Positions 1 to 7,763 of a stretch of 36,544 bases of DNA are shown here, one piece after another (position 1 is the first letter of the stretch; every line of letters starts with the position of its first letter). Made by a program: the position numbers and the translations under genes. The stretch is taken from assembly GCA_017503575.1 (NCBI GenBank), contig JAFVSV010000047.1:1-36544 (forward strand), read 5' to 3'. The notes below the pieces were generated by a model that made no database searches, was not told the origin of the DNA, and worked only from the letters and a program-made list of their open reading frames with translations. Source of the stretch: Alistipes sp. Its GTDB lineage: Bacteria; Bacteroidota; Bacteroidia; Bacteroidales; Rikenellaceae.

Positions 1-576
1 GAGGAGGTCGAGGAGGCTGAGGAGCCAAAGAAACCTGTGAAGAAGCCTATCATAAAGCAGAGCTCGCCTACTGACGTGCGTAAGGATAAGGCACCGGTGC
101 AAACCAAGGAGGCGGATGTACCCAAGAGTGAGCAGACGAGTGGCGAGGCAGAGAAGACCCAGACCCTCAACCAGAATGCGCTCTTTCCTGCGGCCGAGAA
201 TATCTCTACCGAGACGGTTGCAGCGGGCAATGAGTTTGCTCCCGAGGGAGAGGAGGAGAGTCACCACGGTACGGGTAAGGGTTATAACCTCGAGGGTACC
301 GATCAGCTTGATGAGGGTCTTAGAGGGCGTGGCTTAAGGGAGGGTCTCCCTATCCCCGATACAAGGTATAACGATTCTGGAAAGGTGTTTGTCTTGGTTC
401 ATGTGGACGCTAAAGGTAATGTGACAAGTGCCGAGATATCGATGAAGGGTACGACAACTACCGATACGACGCTTTATAGGTTGGCAATAGATGCCGCTAT
501 GAAGGCCAAGTTTAACGCAAGTGATACGGGCGACAATATTTCTGGAAAGATAGAATATAAGTTTAACCTTCATTAG
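1..576 (+). CDS. TonB/TolA-like energy transducer, 3' part
   Basis: The frame is open from the first base, so the gene starts upstream of the window; 191 codons plus a TAG stop are visible. The visible part begins with a Glu/Lys/Pro-rich stretch (EEVEEAEEPKKPVKKP), typical of the periplasm-spanning linker of TonB or TolA proteins. A Gly/Glu-rich middle follows. The last ~75 residues resemble the TonB C-terminal fold of Bacteroidetes transducers, with GLPIPDTRYNDSGKVFVLV, then VDAKGNVTSAEI and a closing AMKAKFNAS region. Such proteins pass proton-motive force from an ExbB/ExbD-type motor to outer-membrane receptors or the Tol system; the motor genes would be expected just upstream. The DUF1573 gene follows after 9 nt, suggesting one transcript. 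The family call is fairly secure, but TonB versus TolA cannot be decided without the N-terminus. Confidence 0.7.
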   Translation, partial: EEVEEAEEPKKPVKKPIIKQSSPTDVRKDKAPVQTKEADVPKSEQTSGEAEKTQTLNQNALFPAAENISTETVAAGNEFAPEGEEESHHGTGKGYNLEGTDQLDEGLRGRGLREGLPIPDTRYNDSGKVFVLVHVDAKGNVTSAEISMKGTTTTDTTLYRLAIDAAMKAKFNASDTGDNISGKIEYKFNLH

Positions 577-585
577 TAAACGCTT

Positions 586-978
586 ATGACAGCCTTGCGA
601 AAGCTTTGTGTGACACTACTCATGCTATGTGGCGTGACGACGCTCTGGGCGCAACAGTCCGAGGGCGCGGATATAGAGTTTGCGACGAGTGTCGTGGATC
701 TTGGCACGCTATCGCAGGATGATGAGCCTCAGGTGTTGCGCTTGTCGTATACCAATACGGGAGATCTGCCATTAGTCGTTACCGAGGTGCAGACAAGCTG
801 CGCGTGTACCACGGTGCAGTGCGACCGCAAGAAGGTGATGCCTGGTGAGCGCGGCTCGATAGTGGTGACTATGGACCCAGCGAAGGCGCCCGATGGTACG
901 TTCTATCGCGTGCTTAAGGTATTTTCTACGGCGCGTAGTGGCGTTAAGCATATAACGCTTAAGGCCGTTATAGAGTAA
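586..978 (+). CDS. DUF1573 domain secreted protein
   Basis: This 130-residue protein has an N-terminal signal peptide (about residues 1-22, cleavage near LWA-QQ) and is otherwise one DUF1573 domain. The recognisable core is the Cys-containing TSCACTT at about residues 69-75, followed by PGERGSIVVTMDP and a final hydrophobic strand. DUF1573 proteins adopt an immunoglobulin-like beta-sandwich, are abundant in Bacteroidetes and are exported to the periplasm; no biochemical role is established. The gene lies 9 nt after the TonB-like gene and 27 nt before the metallo-hydrolase, in the same direction, so it probably shares their mRNA. The ATG at 586 is chosen because it begins the signal peptide. 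Confidence 0.8.
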   Translation: MTALRKLCVTLLMLCGVTTLWAQQSEGADIEFATSVVDLGTLSQDDEPQVLRLSYTNTGDLPLVVTEVQTSCACTTVQCDRKKVMPGERGSIVVTMDPAKAPDGTFYRVLKVFSTARSGVKHITLKAVIE

Positions 979-1005
979 AATGTTGTAATTTCAAAAACTT
1001 CGATT

Positions 1006-1671
1006 ATGGAGATAAAACGTCTTGTTTTCAACCCCTTCCGCGAGAATACATATATCGTATGGGATGAGACAAAGGAGTGTATAGTTGTGGATGCTGGCAA
1101 TATGAAGGCTGGCGAGAATCGTATACTTAAGGAGTTTATTGAGGCTCATGCACTGAAGCCCGTGATGGCCGTAAATACGCATGGTCACTTCGACCATACG
1201 CAGGGTGTCGAGTGGCTTAAGGAGACGTACAATACCAAGTTCGCTTGCTCGGCGAAGGATAAGTTCCTTATCGACAGTACCTCGGGTGGCATGGTCTATG
1301 GCCTTAAGTGTAACACTGTGCCAGAGATAGATATCGACTTGGATACATTGGAGAGTATCTCGTTTGGTAACACCACGTTGCGTGTTATCAAGACCCCAGG
1401 CCATACACCTGGCCATGTAGTCTTGTTCGACGAAGCGTCGAAGTCGCTCTTTACGGGTGATACGCTCTTTAGGGAGAGTATCGGCCGTACCGACCTGCCA
1501 GGTGGTGACTACTCATGGATTATGCGCTCTATATTGGAGCAGATAGTACCTCTGGGTGATGATGTTACAATCTATCCGGGTCACGAAGAGAGCTCGACTA
1601 TTGGCCACGAGACGCTCTATAACCCCTTCATCGTCGAGGTTATTAATAACGAGGTTAACTACAAGGGATAG
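1006..1671 (+). CDS. MBL-fold metallohydrolase (glyoxalase II-like)
   Basis: This 221-residue cytoplasmic protein has no signal peptide and is a single metallo-beta-lactamase domain. The metal-binding motif HGHFDH is at residues 59-64, giving the H-x-H-x-D-H pattern. It is followed by PGHTPGHVVLF (third His ligand), FTGDTLF (bridging Asp) and YPGHEES (last His). This full ligand set and the size match short hydroxyacylglutathione hydrolase-like enzymes, which hydrolyse thioesters. Bacteroidetes generally lack glutathione, so the true substrate is unclear and no gene symbol is given. trmD starts 3 nt after the stop, so the two are probably co-transcribed and translationally coupled. Confidence 0.85.
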   Translation: MEIKRLVFNPFRENTYIVWDETKECIVVDAGNMKAGENRILKEFIEAHALKPVMAVNTHGHFDHTQGVEWLKETYNTKFACSAKDKFLIDSTSGGMVYGLKCNTVPEIDIDLDTLESISFGNTTLRVIKTPGHTPGHVVLFDEASKSLFTGDTLFRESIGRTDLPGGDYSWIMRSILEQIVPLGDDVTIYPGHEESSTIGHETLYNPFIVEVINNEVNYKG

Positions 1672-1674
1672 CGT

Positions 1675-2352
1675 ATGCGTATAGATATTATTACGGTAGT
1701 CCCCGAACTGTTGGCATCGCCTCTCAACGAGTCGATACTCAAACGTGCACAGGAGTCGGGACACGCCGAGATATATGTTCATAACTTGCGCGACTATACC
1801 GACGATAAGCGCCGCACGGTCGATGACTACCCCTTTGGTGGCGAGGCGGGCATGGTCATGAAGATTGAGCCGGTCTATCGCTGTATCGAGAAGCTTAAGT
1901 CGGAGCGTGACTACGACGAGATTATCTTTACCTCGCCTGATGGTATCACTTATAACCAGCACGAGGCGAACCGTCTCTCGCTGATGAAGAATATCATCAT
2001 CCTCTGTGGCCATTATAAGGGCATAGACTACCGCATTCGCGAGCACCTCATTACGCGCGAGATTTCGATTGGCGACTATGTTCTCACGGGCGGTGAACTT
2101 GCGGCGTGTGTCATCGCCGACTCGGTTGTGCGAATTATCCCTGGTGCTATTGGCGACGAGGCCTCGGCGCTTACCGACTGCTTTCAGGATAACCTACTTG
2201 CGCCACCCGTATATACGCGCCCCGCGGAGTTTAATGGCTGGAAGGTACCCGACGTATTGCTCTCGGGCAACTTCGCAGAGATTGAGAAGTGGCAGGACGA
2301 GCAGGCATGGAGTCGCACCAAGGCTTTGCGCCCCGACCTTATAGAGAAGTAA
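1675..2352 (+). CDS. trmD: tRNA (guanine-N1)-methyltransferase
   Basis: TrmD transfers a methyl group from S-adenosylmethionine to N1 of G37 in tRNAs with a G at position 36, which prevents +1 frameshifting. The 225-residue length is usual. Family hallmarks are the N-terminal [25 protein letters not shown], the trefoil-knot SAM-binding segment [12 protein letters not shown] and [19 protein letters not shown], then the C-terminal [19 protein letters not shown]. The gene sits 3 nt after the MBL hydrolase instead of in the common rpsP-rimM-trmD-rplS cluster. It ends 24 nt before a strong palindromic terminator shared with the convergent epimerase gene. Confidence 0.97.
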   Translation: MRIDIITVVPELLASPLNESILKRAQESGHAEIYVHNLRDYTDDKRRTVDDYPFGGEAGMVMKIEPVYRCIEKLKSERDYDEIIFTSPDGITYNQHEANRLSLMKNIIILCGHYKGIDYRIREHLITREISIGDYVLTGGELAACVIADSVVRIIPGAIGDEASALTDCFQDNLLAPPVYTRPAEFNGWKVPDVLLSGNFAEIEKWQDEQAWSRTKALRPDLIEK

Positions 2353-2376
2353 TCGTGTAATATAAACACTAATACA

Positions 2377-2406
2377 AGAAAAAGTAGCCCGCGGGCTACT
2401 TTTTCT
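2377..2406. terminator. Bidirectional terminator between trmD and the epimerase gene
   Basis: This is a perfect 30-bp palindrome, with arm AGAAAAAGTAGCCCG at 2377-2391 and its exact complement at 2392-2406. The GC-rich core is flanked by an A-run on one side and a T-run on the other, so transcripts from both strands form a hairpin followed by U residues. On the minus strand it overlaps the last codons and TAG stop (2396-2398) of the epimerase gene. Confidence 0.9.
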
Positions 2407-3691
2407 TATCACTCTTCTCGCTCTTCTGCTTGTTGTACTCCTCGACAAGGCTCTTGCCCATGTTTACCGCTGAGCCCTCAATCGACTTGTAGGCGCCCAC
2501 CGTAGCATTCTCCACAGCCTTATAGCCCTTGACTGCTCCATTCTCAATGGCCTTATAGCCGCCAACAACACCATTCTCAATAGCCTTGTAGCCGCCAACT
2601 ACGCCGCTCTCAATTGCCATGTAGGTCTTGACAACGCCTCGCTTAAGGCCACCTCTCTTTTTCTTCTGTTCCATAATATCTGTATCGTTTATATGTCCAT
2701 CACTCTTTAACCATGCTACCTCGTCGCGTATCGTCTCGCTATACGAACGTGGGTTGTAGCCTAACTCCTCGCGTGCCTTCGATGAGTCGAACACGTTGTT
2801 ACGCGTAAGGTTGTACACCGAGAATGTTGTCATCATAGGCTTCTCGCCACGACGCTTTGCCTTGTTCTCCATCTTGGTTGCCACCATATTTGCGAGCTTG
2901 CCTGGGAGGAACATGCGTACGGCGCGACCACCACTCTCTTTCGACACGAGGCGTGCGAAGTGCCTGAAGCTCACGGCCTCGTTACCCAATATATAGCTCT
3001 CACCACGGCGACCACGCTCTACGGCTGCGATGATGCCACTCGCCAAGTCGCGTACATCGACGAGGTTGAATGTGCCCGATATGCCGATGCTCATCTCGCC
3101 ATTGATAATCTTGATAAGCGTTGTGGTGGTCTCGCTTAGCGAGAAGTCGTCGGGACCCATGATGCCCGTGGGGTGTGTTATACAGGCATTGAGACCCTCG
3201 CGTGCCGCCTCTAAGACGTGCTGTGCAGCTATCGCCTTCGACTGGCTGTAACAGCCGATAACCTTCTCGGGGTCGTAGTTCTCGGGCTCGGTGATGGCTG
3301 TTCCCTTTGGTAGCTCGGGAATAGAGCCAGTGCTACCGCAATATACTAACTTCTCGAAGTTGGGGTGATGCTTACATATATCTATAATGTTGTCGGTGCC
3401 GCCCACGTTAACATCCATTACACGCTGGTCGTAGTCGGGGTTTACGGTTACGATGCTGGCGATGTGAAGCACTACGATAGGGCTGTCGTCCTCGACGGTG
3501 AATATCTTACGAAGACTCTCCTTATTGCGGATGTCGCCCTCGTAGATATCTACCTCCTCGGGGAGATACTTTGCCGCCATGTCGTTGGGGAGTACAAGGG
3601 CGCGTACATGCTGCTTGTCGTTGGTGAGCTGTCGGCATATTGTGCTGCCGAGGAAGCCTGCTGCTCCGGTAACAATATAGATCCTGTTCAT
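2396..3691 (-). CDS. NAD-dependent epimerase/dehydratase with C-terminal 11-residue repeats
   Basis: This 431-residue protein belongs to the extended short-chain dehydrogenase family. The Rossmann dinucleotide motif GAAGFLG is at residues 9-15 and the catalytic YSQSK (Tyr148, Lys152) is present, so an NAD(P)-dependent reaction on a sugar nucleotide or steroid-like substrate is likely; the substrate is not readable. The catalytic part ends near residue 330 (ELGYNPRSYSETIRDEVAWL). A basic stretch (MEQKKKRGGLKR, from residue 340) follows, then five consecutive 11-residue repeats of the type VVGGYKAIENG (residues 353-407) and a Lys/Glu-rich tail. The repeats look like an amphipathic helix and are not part of the usual enzyme. 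The start follows a promoter-like TACCTTTG box by 32 nt. It is divergent from the AraC regulator, which may control it. Confidence 0.85.
   Translation of the reverse strand: MNRIYIVTGAAGFLGSTICRQLTNDKQHVRALVLPNDMAAKYLPEEVDIYEGDIRNKESLRKIFTVEDDSPIVVLHIASIVTVNPDYDQRVMDVNVGGTDNIIDICKHHPNFEKLVYCGSTGSIPELPKGTAITEPENYDPEKVIGCYSQSKAIAAQHVLEAAREGLNACITHPTGIMGPDDFSLSETTTTLIKIINGEMSIGISGTFNLVDVRDLASGIIAAVERGRRGESYILGNEAVSFRHFARLVSKESGGRAVRMFLPGKLANMVATKMENKAKRRGEKPMMTTFSVYNLTRNNVFDSSKAREELGYNPRSYSETIRDEVAWLKSDGHINDTDIMEQKKKRGGLKRGVVKTYMAIESGVVGGYKAIENGVVGGYKAIENGAVKGYKAVENATVGAYKSIEGSAVNMGKSLVEEYNKQKSEKSDKKK
2471..2635 (-). repeat. Five in-frame 33-bp repeats encoding 11-residue helical units
   Basis: On the minus strand the segment encodes VVKTYMAIESG, VVGGYKAIENG (twice), AVKGYKAVENA and TVGAYKSIEGS in register. 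Tyr at position 5, Lys/Met at 6, Ala/Ser at 7, Ile/Val at 8 and Glu at 9 recur. The 11-residue period matches three turns of an alpha helix, as in membrane- or lipid-associating amphipathic repeats. That role is an inference. Confidence 0.85.
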
Positions 3692-3723
3692 GGCTATTGG
3701 GGTTTAACTGTTTTTTCTGGGTG

Positions 3724-3754
3724 CAAAGGTAGGGTGATTAGGAGTGCCAATAAA
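3724..3754 (-). promoter_or_regulatory. Bacteroidetes-type promoter of the epimerase gene
   Basis: On the minus strand, TACCTTTG (3731 down to 3724) matches the TAnnTTTG -7 consensus. A TTTA element (3754-3751) lies exactly 19 bp upstream, in the place of the -33 TTTG. The box is 32 nt before the ATG at 3691. Confidence 0.65.
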
Positions 3755-3760
3755 GGGTAG

Positions 3761-3874
3761 ATATTCCTAATGTTTGGACTAATATTCCTATTGATGGTAA
3801 TAAAAAGATAAAAAAGCAGTATATTTGTGGGACAATAGGCGTATTAGTCCAAACAAATAAGAATATTAGTCCAA
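3761..3874. promoter_or_regulatory. Operator-like repeat block upstream of the AraC regulator
   Basis: TGGACTAATATTC at 3775-3787 is repeated as its exact inverse GAATATTAGTCCA at 3861-3873; extended to 16 bp the inverted pair matches at 15 positions. TATTAGTCCAA occurs twice directly (3842-3852 and 3864-3874, period 22 bp). ATATTCCTA also occurs twice directly (3761-3769 and 3782-3790, period 21 bp). The ~21-22 bp spacing places half-sites on one DNA face, as expected for tandem AraC-type sites. The last copy touches the ATG of the regulator gene, so binding there would block its transcription or translation. Confidence 0.7.
3820..3827 (+). promoter_or_regulatory. -7 promoter box of the AraC regulator gene
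   Basis: TATATTTG matches the Bacteroidetes -7 consensus TAnnTTTG. No TTTG is found 19-21 bp upstream, so the promoter may need an activator, possibly the regulator itself acting at the flanking repeats. The predicted leader is about 40 nt and contains two of the half-sites. Confidence 0.55.
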
Positions 3875-4758
3875 TGAGTGCGACATTAGCAAAGACAATT
3901 AGTGGATATATAAGTGCTGGCCATCAGGGTGTGGCATATAGCCTTGATGACGAGATAAGTATCATCGACAATCCATCGTTCGATATACTCCCGAACCACC
4001 CCTATCGCTCACCCTTTGTAGCGGCGGTATATTGCCAGGCTGGTTGTGGTCGTGGGCGTGTTAATGCCAAGACCTATGACCTCGAGCCAGGAGGCTTTTT
4101 CATCGTTCTCCCTGGTCAGATTACCGAGATGGTTGATGTGTCGGAGGATTTTCGTGCTATATATGTCCTAATGTCGGAGCACTTCACCGAGAGTCTCAGC
4201 ATAGGCAACACCTTCGACTTGCGTAACATTGTCACCGAGCGTCCCTATATACTCCTTGAGGAGCGTGCGCGACAGGCGTTGGAGGGCTACTTGGCGATGT
4301 GTATGAACATTATACCTATCGAGGAGCACCCTCATCGTTTGGAGGTCTTGCGCCTCTTAACGCGTGCCTTCTTCCTCGGCATGGGCTACTTCCTCCACGA
4401 CCAACAGCGTGGCGATAAGGGGCAGACGCGCCAGGCAGATATCACCTCGGAGTTTATTCGCCTTGTGGAGAGCCACTACCGTACCAATCGTGACCTTACG
4501 TTCTATGCCGATAGGATGGGACTTACGACAAAATACCTGTCGACAGTTGTCAAGGCGTCGAGTGGCAAGAGTGCTGTGGCGTGGATCGAGAAGTATGTCA
4601 CGCTCGATGCCATCACGCAGCTCACATCTACGGAGCGCACCATAAAGCAGATAGCCTACGACCTTAACTTCCCATCGCAGTCCTTCTTTGGCAAGTACTT
4701 CGCGCGTGTTGTGGGCATCTCTCCCGCGGCATATCGCGAGAGTGAGCGTGCGAAGTAG
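3874..4758 (+). CDS. AraC-family transcriptional regulator
   Basis: This 294-residue protein has an N-terminal effector or dimerisation region with a cupin-like pattern (LEPGGFFIVLPGQITEM at about residues 70-86). A C-terminal AraC/XylS double helix-turn-helix spans about residues 190-290. The second HTH is recognisable from RTIKQIAYDLNFPSQSFFGK and the family signature FARVVGISPAAYRE. Proteins of this layout bind direct or inverted half-sites near their own promoter, and such repeats fill the intergenic space just upstream and abut this start codon. The divergent epimerase gene is the obvious second target. The effector is unknown. The ATG at 3874 is the first start downstream of the TATATTTG box. 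Confidence 0.92.
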   Translation: MSATLAKTISGYISAGHQGVAYSLDDEISIIDNPSFDILPNHPYRSPFVAAVYCQAGCGRGRVNAKTYDLEPGGFFIVLPGQITEMVDVSEDFRAIYVLMSEHFTESLSIGNTFDLRNIVTERPYILLEERARQALEGYLAMCMNIIPIEEHPHRLEVLRLLTRAFFLGMGYFLHDQQRGDKGQTRQADITSEFIRLVESHYRTNRDLTFYADRMGLTTKYLSTVVKASSGKSAVAWIEKYVTLDAITQLTSTERTIKQIAYDLNFPSQSFFGKYFARVVGISPAAYRESERAK

Positions 4759-4802
4759 CGATAAACTATGGTGATTATGGCCCATACTTCGAAATAAAAG
4801 TG

Positions 4803-4810
4803 TATCTTTG
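4803..4810 (+). promoter_or_regulatory. -7 promoter box of the lpxB operon
   Basis: TATCTTTG fits TAnnTTTG and lies 19 nt before the chosen lpxB ATG at 4830. It overlaps a longer in-frame extension starting at 4800, which argues that the upstream start is not used. No clear -33 TTTG is present. Confidence 0.6.
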
Positions 4811-4829
4811 TAACCAAAACCAAGAGAGA

Positions 4830-5966
4830 ATGAGATACTACGTTATTTCGGGTGAGCCCTCGGGCGACCTGCACGGCAGCAAGCTGATGCGTGGCATACG
4901 TCATCACGACGGTGCTGCCGAGTTTCGCTTCTGTGGTGGTGACCGCATGGCAGAGATAGGTGGCAAGGATGGCATGCTCTACCACTATAAGGAGATGTCC
5001 TTCTTTGGCTTTGTGCAGGTGGCGTGTAACCTACGCACCATCTTTAGACAGATTGCCGCCGTAAAGCGCGATATCGAGGAGTTTCGCCCCGATGTTGTCA
5101 TACTTATCGACTATCCAGCCTTTAACTTTCGCATTGCCAAGTGGGCAAAGAGGCGTGGCATAAAGGTGTACTACTACATAGCGCCCAAGGTGTGGGCATG
5201 GAAGGAGCGTCGCGTGAAGCGCCTACGCAAGGATGTAGACCGCCTATATACAATCTTCCCCTTTGAGACAGAGTACTTCCGCAGTAAGGGCATCGAGCCC
5301 ATCTTCTGTGGCAACCCCCTTGTCGACGATATAGCAGAGCGCCGTGCCGCAATGCCATCGCGCGAGAGCTTTATCGAGGATAATGGTCTCGATAGCAGAC
5401 CTATTGTAGCCCTGCTCGCTGGTAGCCGCGTCTCGGAGATTAAGGCTAATCTGCCACTTATGATTGACATAGCGCGTCGCTTCCCGAACTACCAGTTTGT
5501 GGTTACGGCCGTAGGGTGGATTGATAGTGCGTTGTACGACCGCTATATCAATGTTGAGGGCGTAGATAACGTTCGCTATGTATGCGATAAGACGCAGGTG
5601 ACGCTCGCTATGTCGGAGGCTGCCATCGTCACGTCGGGTACGGCGACTCTTGAGACAGCTCTGATGGGTATCCCAGAGGTTGTGCTCTACCGCATACCAT
5701 GGCTCTACGAGAAGCTGAAGCCATACTTCCTGAAGATACCATATATCTCGCTCGTCAATATAAACCTGAACCGCGAGGCTGTACGCGAGATAGTGCGTTC
5801 GAAGCTCGACATGCGCGAGTCGTGTGCCGAGGTGGAGGCTATATTGAAGGGCGGTGCGAAGCGTGAGGCTATGCTTCGCGACTTCGATGAGCTAAGTGTG
5901 ATGATGGGTGATGAGGGCGCCAGCGAGCGCTTTGCCGAGGATATCGTAAAATCGCTTAAGGCATGA
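4830..5966 (+). CDS. lpxB: Lipid-A-disaccharide synthase
   Basis: LpxB is a peripheral inner-membrane GT19 glycosyltransferase that joins UDP-2,3-diacylglucosamine and lipid X to form the lipid A disaccharide. The 378-residue product starts MRYYVISGEPSGDLHG, the usual N-terminal signature. It continues with FCGG, VILIDYPAFNFRIAKWAKRRG, YYIAPKVWAWKERR, FCGNPLVDD, LLAGSRVSEI and VTSGTATLETAL, all conserved family blocks. The start at 4830 is preferred over an in-frame ATG at 4800 because the conserved sequence begins there and the extra 10 residues would overlap the promoter box. Its stop overlaps the next start (ATGA at 5963-5966), indicating translational coupling with the FAH-like gene. The partner surE, often adjacent in Bacteroidetes, is absent here. 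Confidence 0.97.
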   Translation: MRYYVISGEPSGDLHGSKLMRGIRHHDGAAEFRFCGGDRMAEIGGKDGMLYHYKEMSFFGFVQVACNLRTIFRQIAAVKRDIEEFRPDVVILIDYPAFNFRIAKWAKRRGIKVYYYIAPKVWAWKERRVKRLRKDVDRLYTIFPFETEYFRSKGIEPIFCGNPLVDDIAERRAAMPSRESFIEDNGLDSRPIVALLAGSRVSEIKANLPLMIDIARRFPNYQFVVTAVGWIDSALYDRYINVEGVDNVRYVCDKTQVTLAMSEAAIVTSGTATLETALMGIPEVVLYRIPWLYEKLKPYFLKIPYISLVNINLNREAVREIVRSKLDMRESCAEVEAILKGGAKREAMLRDFDELSVMMGDEGASERFAEDIVKSLKA

Positions 5967-6538
5967 AACTGATACACATTGTAAATAACTATAACGCTAC
6001 GGATGCTGTGCCTCGCTACTACCTTAAAGCCGACACAGCGCTGCTGCGTAATAACGACGCCTTCTACATCCCCGAGGGTGTTGGGCGTGTCGTGGCAGAG
6101 CCACATATCGTCTTGCGCCTGTCGCGCCTTGCGAAGTGCGTAGGCGAGCGCTTTGCCTCGCGATGCGTGGATGCTGTGATGGCAGGCGTTAGCTTCACGC
6201 AGAGCGATATGCTCGATGAGGCACGCCGCATGGGACTACCCTGGGATGAGGCTGTGGGCTTCGACCACTCGTCGGCACTATCGCTCGACATGTTACCACG
6301 CGATGCTATGCTTATGGGTGCTACCTTTATGATTAACGATGAGGTGCGTGCACGCATAAATATTGCTGACATGGCATTTTCGACGGATAGGGTAATCAGC
6401 CACCTCTCGGAGTGTATGACACTGCGCATTGGCGACCTTGTATACTTGGGCGCTCCCGAGCAGTTCGATGTGAAGATGGGTGATAACTACAAGGTGGTGA
6501 TTGGCGATAAGGTGCTTCTAAACTTTGATATTAAGTAG
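5963..6538 (+). CDS. Small fumarylacetoacetate hydrolase-fold protein, metal site apparently degenerate
   Basis: This 191-residue protein resembles short FAH-family proteins (acylpyruvase/isomerase type). The best matches are GLPWDEAVGFD (residues 91-101) and the C-terminal block MTLRIGDLVYLGAPEQ (from 152), which parallels the usual MTLRPGDLIFTGTP followed by a lid. In typical members a Glu-x-Glu pair and a later Asp hold Mg2+ or Mn2+. Here the corresponding positions appear to be E46-P-H48 and GVSFT (75-79), so two ligands seem changed; this alignment is by eye. The gene overlaps lpxB by 4 nt and queA follows after 3 nt, so it belongs to this operon, though no link to lipid A or tRNA modification is known. 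Confidence 0.7.
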   Translation: MKLIHIVNNYNATDAVPRYYLKADTALLRNNDAFYIPEGVGRVVAEPHIVLRLSRLAKCVGERFASRCVDAVMAGVSFTQSDMLDEARRMGLPWDEAVGFDHSSALSLDMLPRDAMLMGATFMINDEVRARINIADMAFSTDRVISHLSECMTLRIGDLVYLGAPEQFDVKMGDNYKVVIGDKVLLNFDIK

Positions 6539-6541
6539 TGT

Positions 6542-7753
6542 ATGCAGCGACATATAGAGATAGAGGATTTTAACTACGACCTTGCGGACGAGCGCATCGC
6601 GAAATTTCCACTCGCAGAGCGCTCGAGCTCGAAACTTTTAGTATATCGCAATGGTGCCATTGATGAGGCTCACTTCCGCGATATAGCATCCTACCTCCCC
6701 GAGGGGGCACTCCTCGTATTTAACAATACGCGTGTTGTGCGTGCGCGACTCGTCATGCACAAGGAGTCCGGGGCGCGTATCGAGGTCTTTTGCCTTGAGC
6801 CTCACGCCCCAGCTGACTATGAGCGTGCCTTCCAGCAGCGCGAGGTGTCGGAGTGGAGTTGCATCGTCGGCAACCTTAAGAAGTGGAAGGAGGGCGAGGT
6901 TGCCATATGCTTCGAGCATGAGGGTGCGGAGCATAGCCTGCGTGCCGAGATTGTTGAGCGTGGTACACGCGAGCATATCGTGCGCTTCCGTTGGTCGGCA
7001 GATTGCACCTTTGGTGAGTTGTTGGAGACACTTGGCCGTATACCCATCCCGCCATACCTCAACCGCGATAGCGAGGATATAGATAATACGCGCTACCAGA
7101 CTGTCTACGCTCGTTACGAAGGCTCCGTAGCGGCACCTACGGCAGGACTGCACTTCACCGAGGAGCTTATGGCGTCGATGCGCGATAGGGGCTTTGGCTT
7201 CGAGGGCGTGACGCTCCATGTGGGCGCTGGTACGTTCCTTCCCGTCAAGGCGGAGAATGCCGCCGAGCACCCTATGCACACCGAGCACTTCTCGATAACG
7301 CGCACTACCATCGAGTATCTTGAACGGTCGTATGGCCGTATTGTGGCTGTTGGCACAACGTCGGTGCGTACGCTCGAGTCGCTTGCGGCCTTGGCATGGC
7401 GTATTCGCCAGTCGGGAACACCCGATACGGAGCGCGTGGTGGGGCAGTGGGAGCTCTATGACATTGACCCTGCGTTCGATGGTCGCGAGGTGCTAACCAC
7501 GCTCCGTGAGTATATGGAGGCTAACGATATCGAGCAGCTGAAGGCGGCAACGCAGATTATGATTACCCCCTTGGGCTATCGCTTCCGCGTAGTGCGATAT
7601 ATCGTAACGAACTTCCACCAGCCAAAGTCGACACTACTGCTCTTGGTCAGCGCCTATGTCGGTGACGATTGGCACCGCATCTACGACTACGCCCTTGCGC
7701 ATGACTTCCGTTTCTTGAGCTATGGCGACTCGTCACTGCTGATGGTAGAGTAG
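6542..7753 (+). CDS. queA: S-adenosylmethionine:tRNA ribosyltransferase-isomerase
   Basis: QueA transfers and isomerises the ribose of SAM onto 7-aminomethyl-7-deazaguanine in tRNA, forming epoxyqueuosine. The 403-residue product is longer than the common ~345 residues. Conserved blocks include the N-terminal FNYDLADERIAKFPLAER, LLVFNNTRVVRARL, VAAPTAGLHFTEEL, TLHVGAGTFLPVK, MHTEHFSI and the C-terminal TNFHQPKSTLLLLVSA. The extra length lies mainly in the middle (YERAFQQREVSEWSCIVGNLKKW, and around residue 300) and in a modified C-terminus; I infer a Bacteroidetes variant, not a fusion. The gene starts 3 nt after the FAH-like gene and ends just before a strong terminator. Confidence 0.93.
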   Translation: MQRHIEIEDFNYDLADERIAKFPLAERSSSKLLVYRNGAIDEAHFRDIASYLPEGALLVFNNTRVVRARLVMHKESGARIEVFCLEPHAPADYERAFQQREVSEWSCIVGNLKKWKEGEVAICFEHEGAEHSLRAEIVERGTREHIVRFRWSADCTFGELLETLGRIPIPPYLNRDSEDIDNTRYQTVYARYEGSVAAPTAGLHFTEELMASMRDRGFGFEGVTLHVGAGTFLPVKAENAAEHPMHTEHFSITRTTIEYLERSYGRIVAVGTTSVRTLESLAALAWRIRQSGTPDTERVVGQWELYDIDPAFDGREVLTTLREYMEANDIEQLKAATQIMITPLGYRFRVVRYIVTNFHQPKSTLLLLVSAYVGDDWHRIYDYALAHDFRFLSYGDSSLLMVE

Positions 7754-7763
7754 ATAGGTCAAT

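Noticed and set aside
2471..2635. CRISPR-like short repeats
   Set aside because: The 33-bp units have no spacers and encode regular 11-residue protein repeats in frame.
4800..4829. Longer N-terminus for LpxB
   Set aside because: The 10 extra residues are not family-like and the segment contains the TATCTTTG promoter box.
6638..7288. 216-residue antisense open frame across queA
   Set aside because: No domain or start signal; it mirrors a well-conserved queA reading frame.
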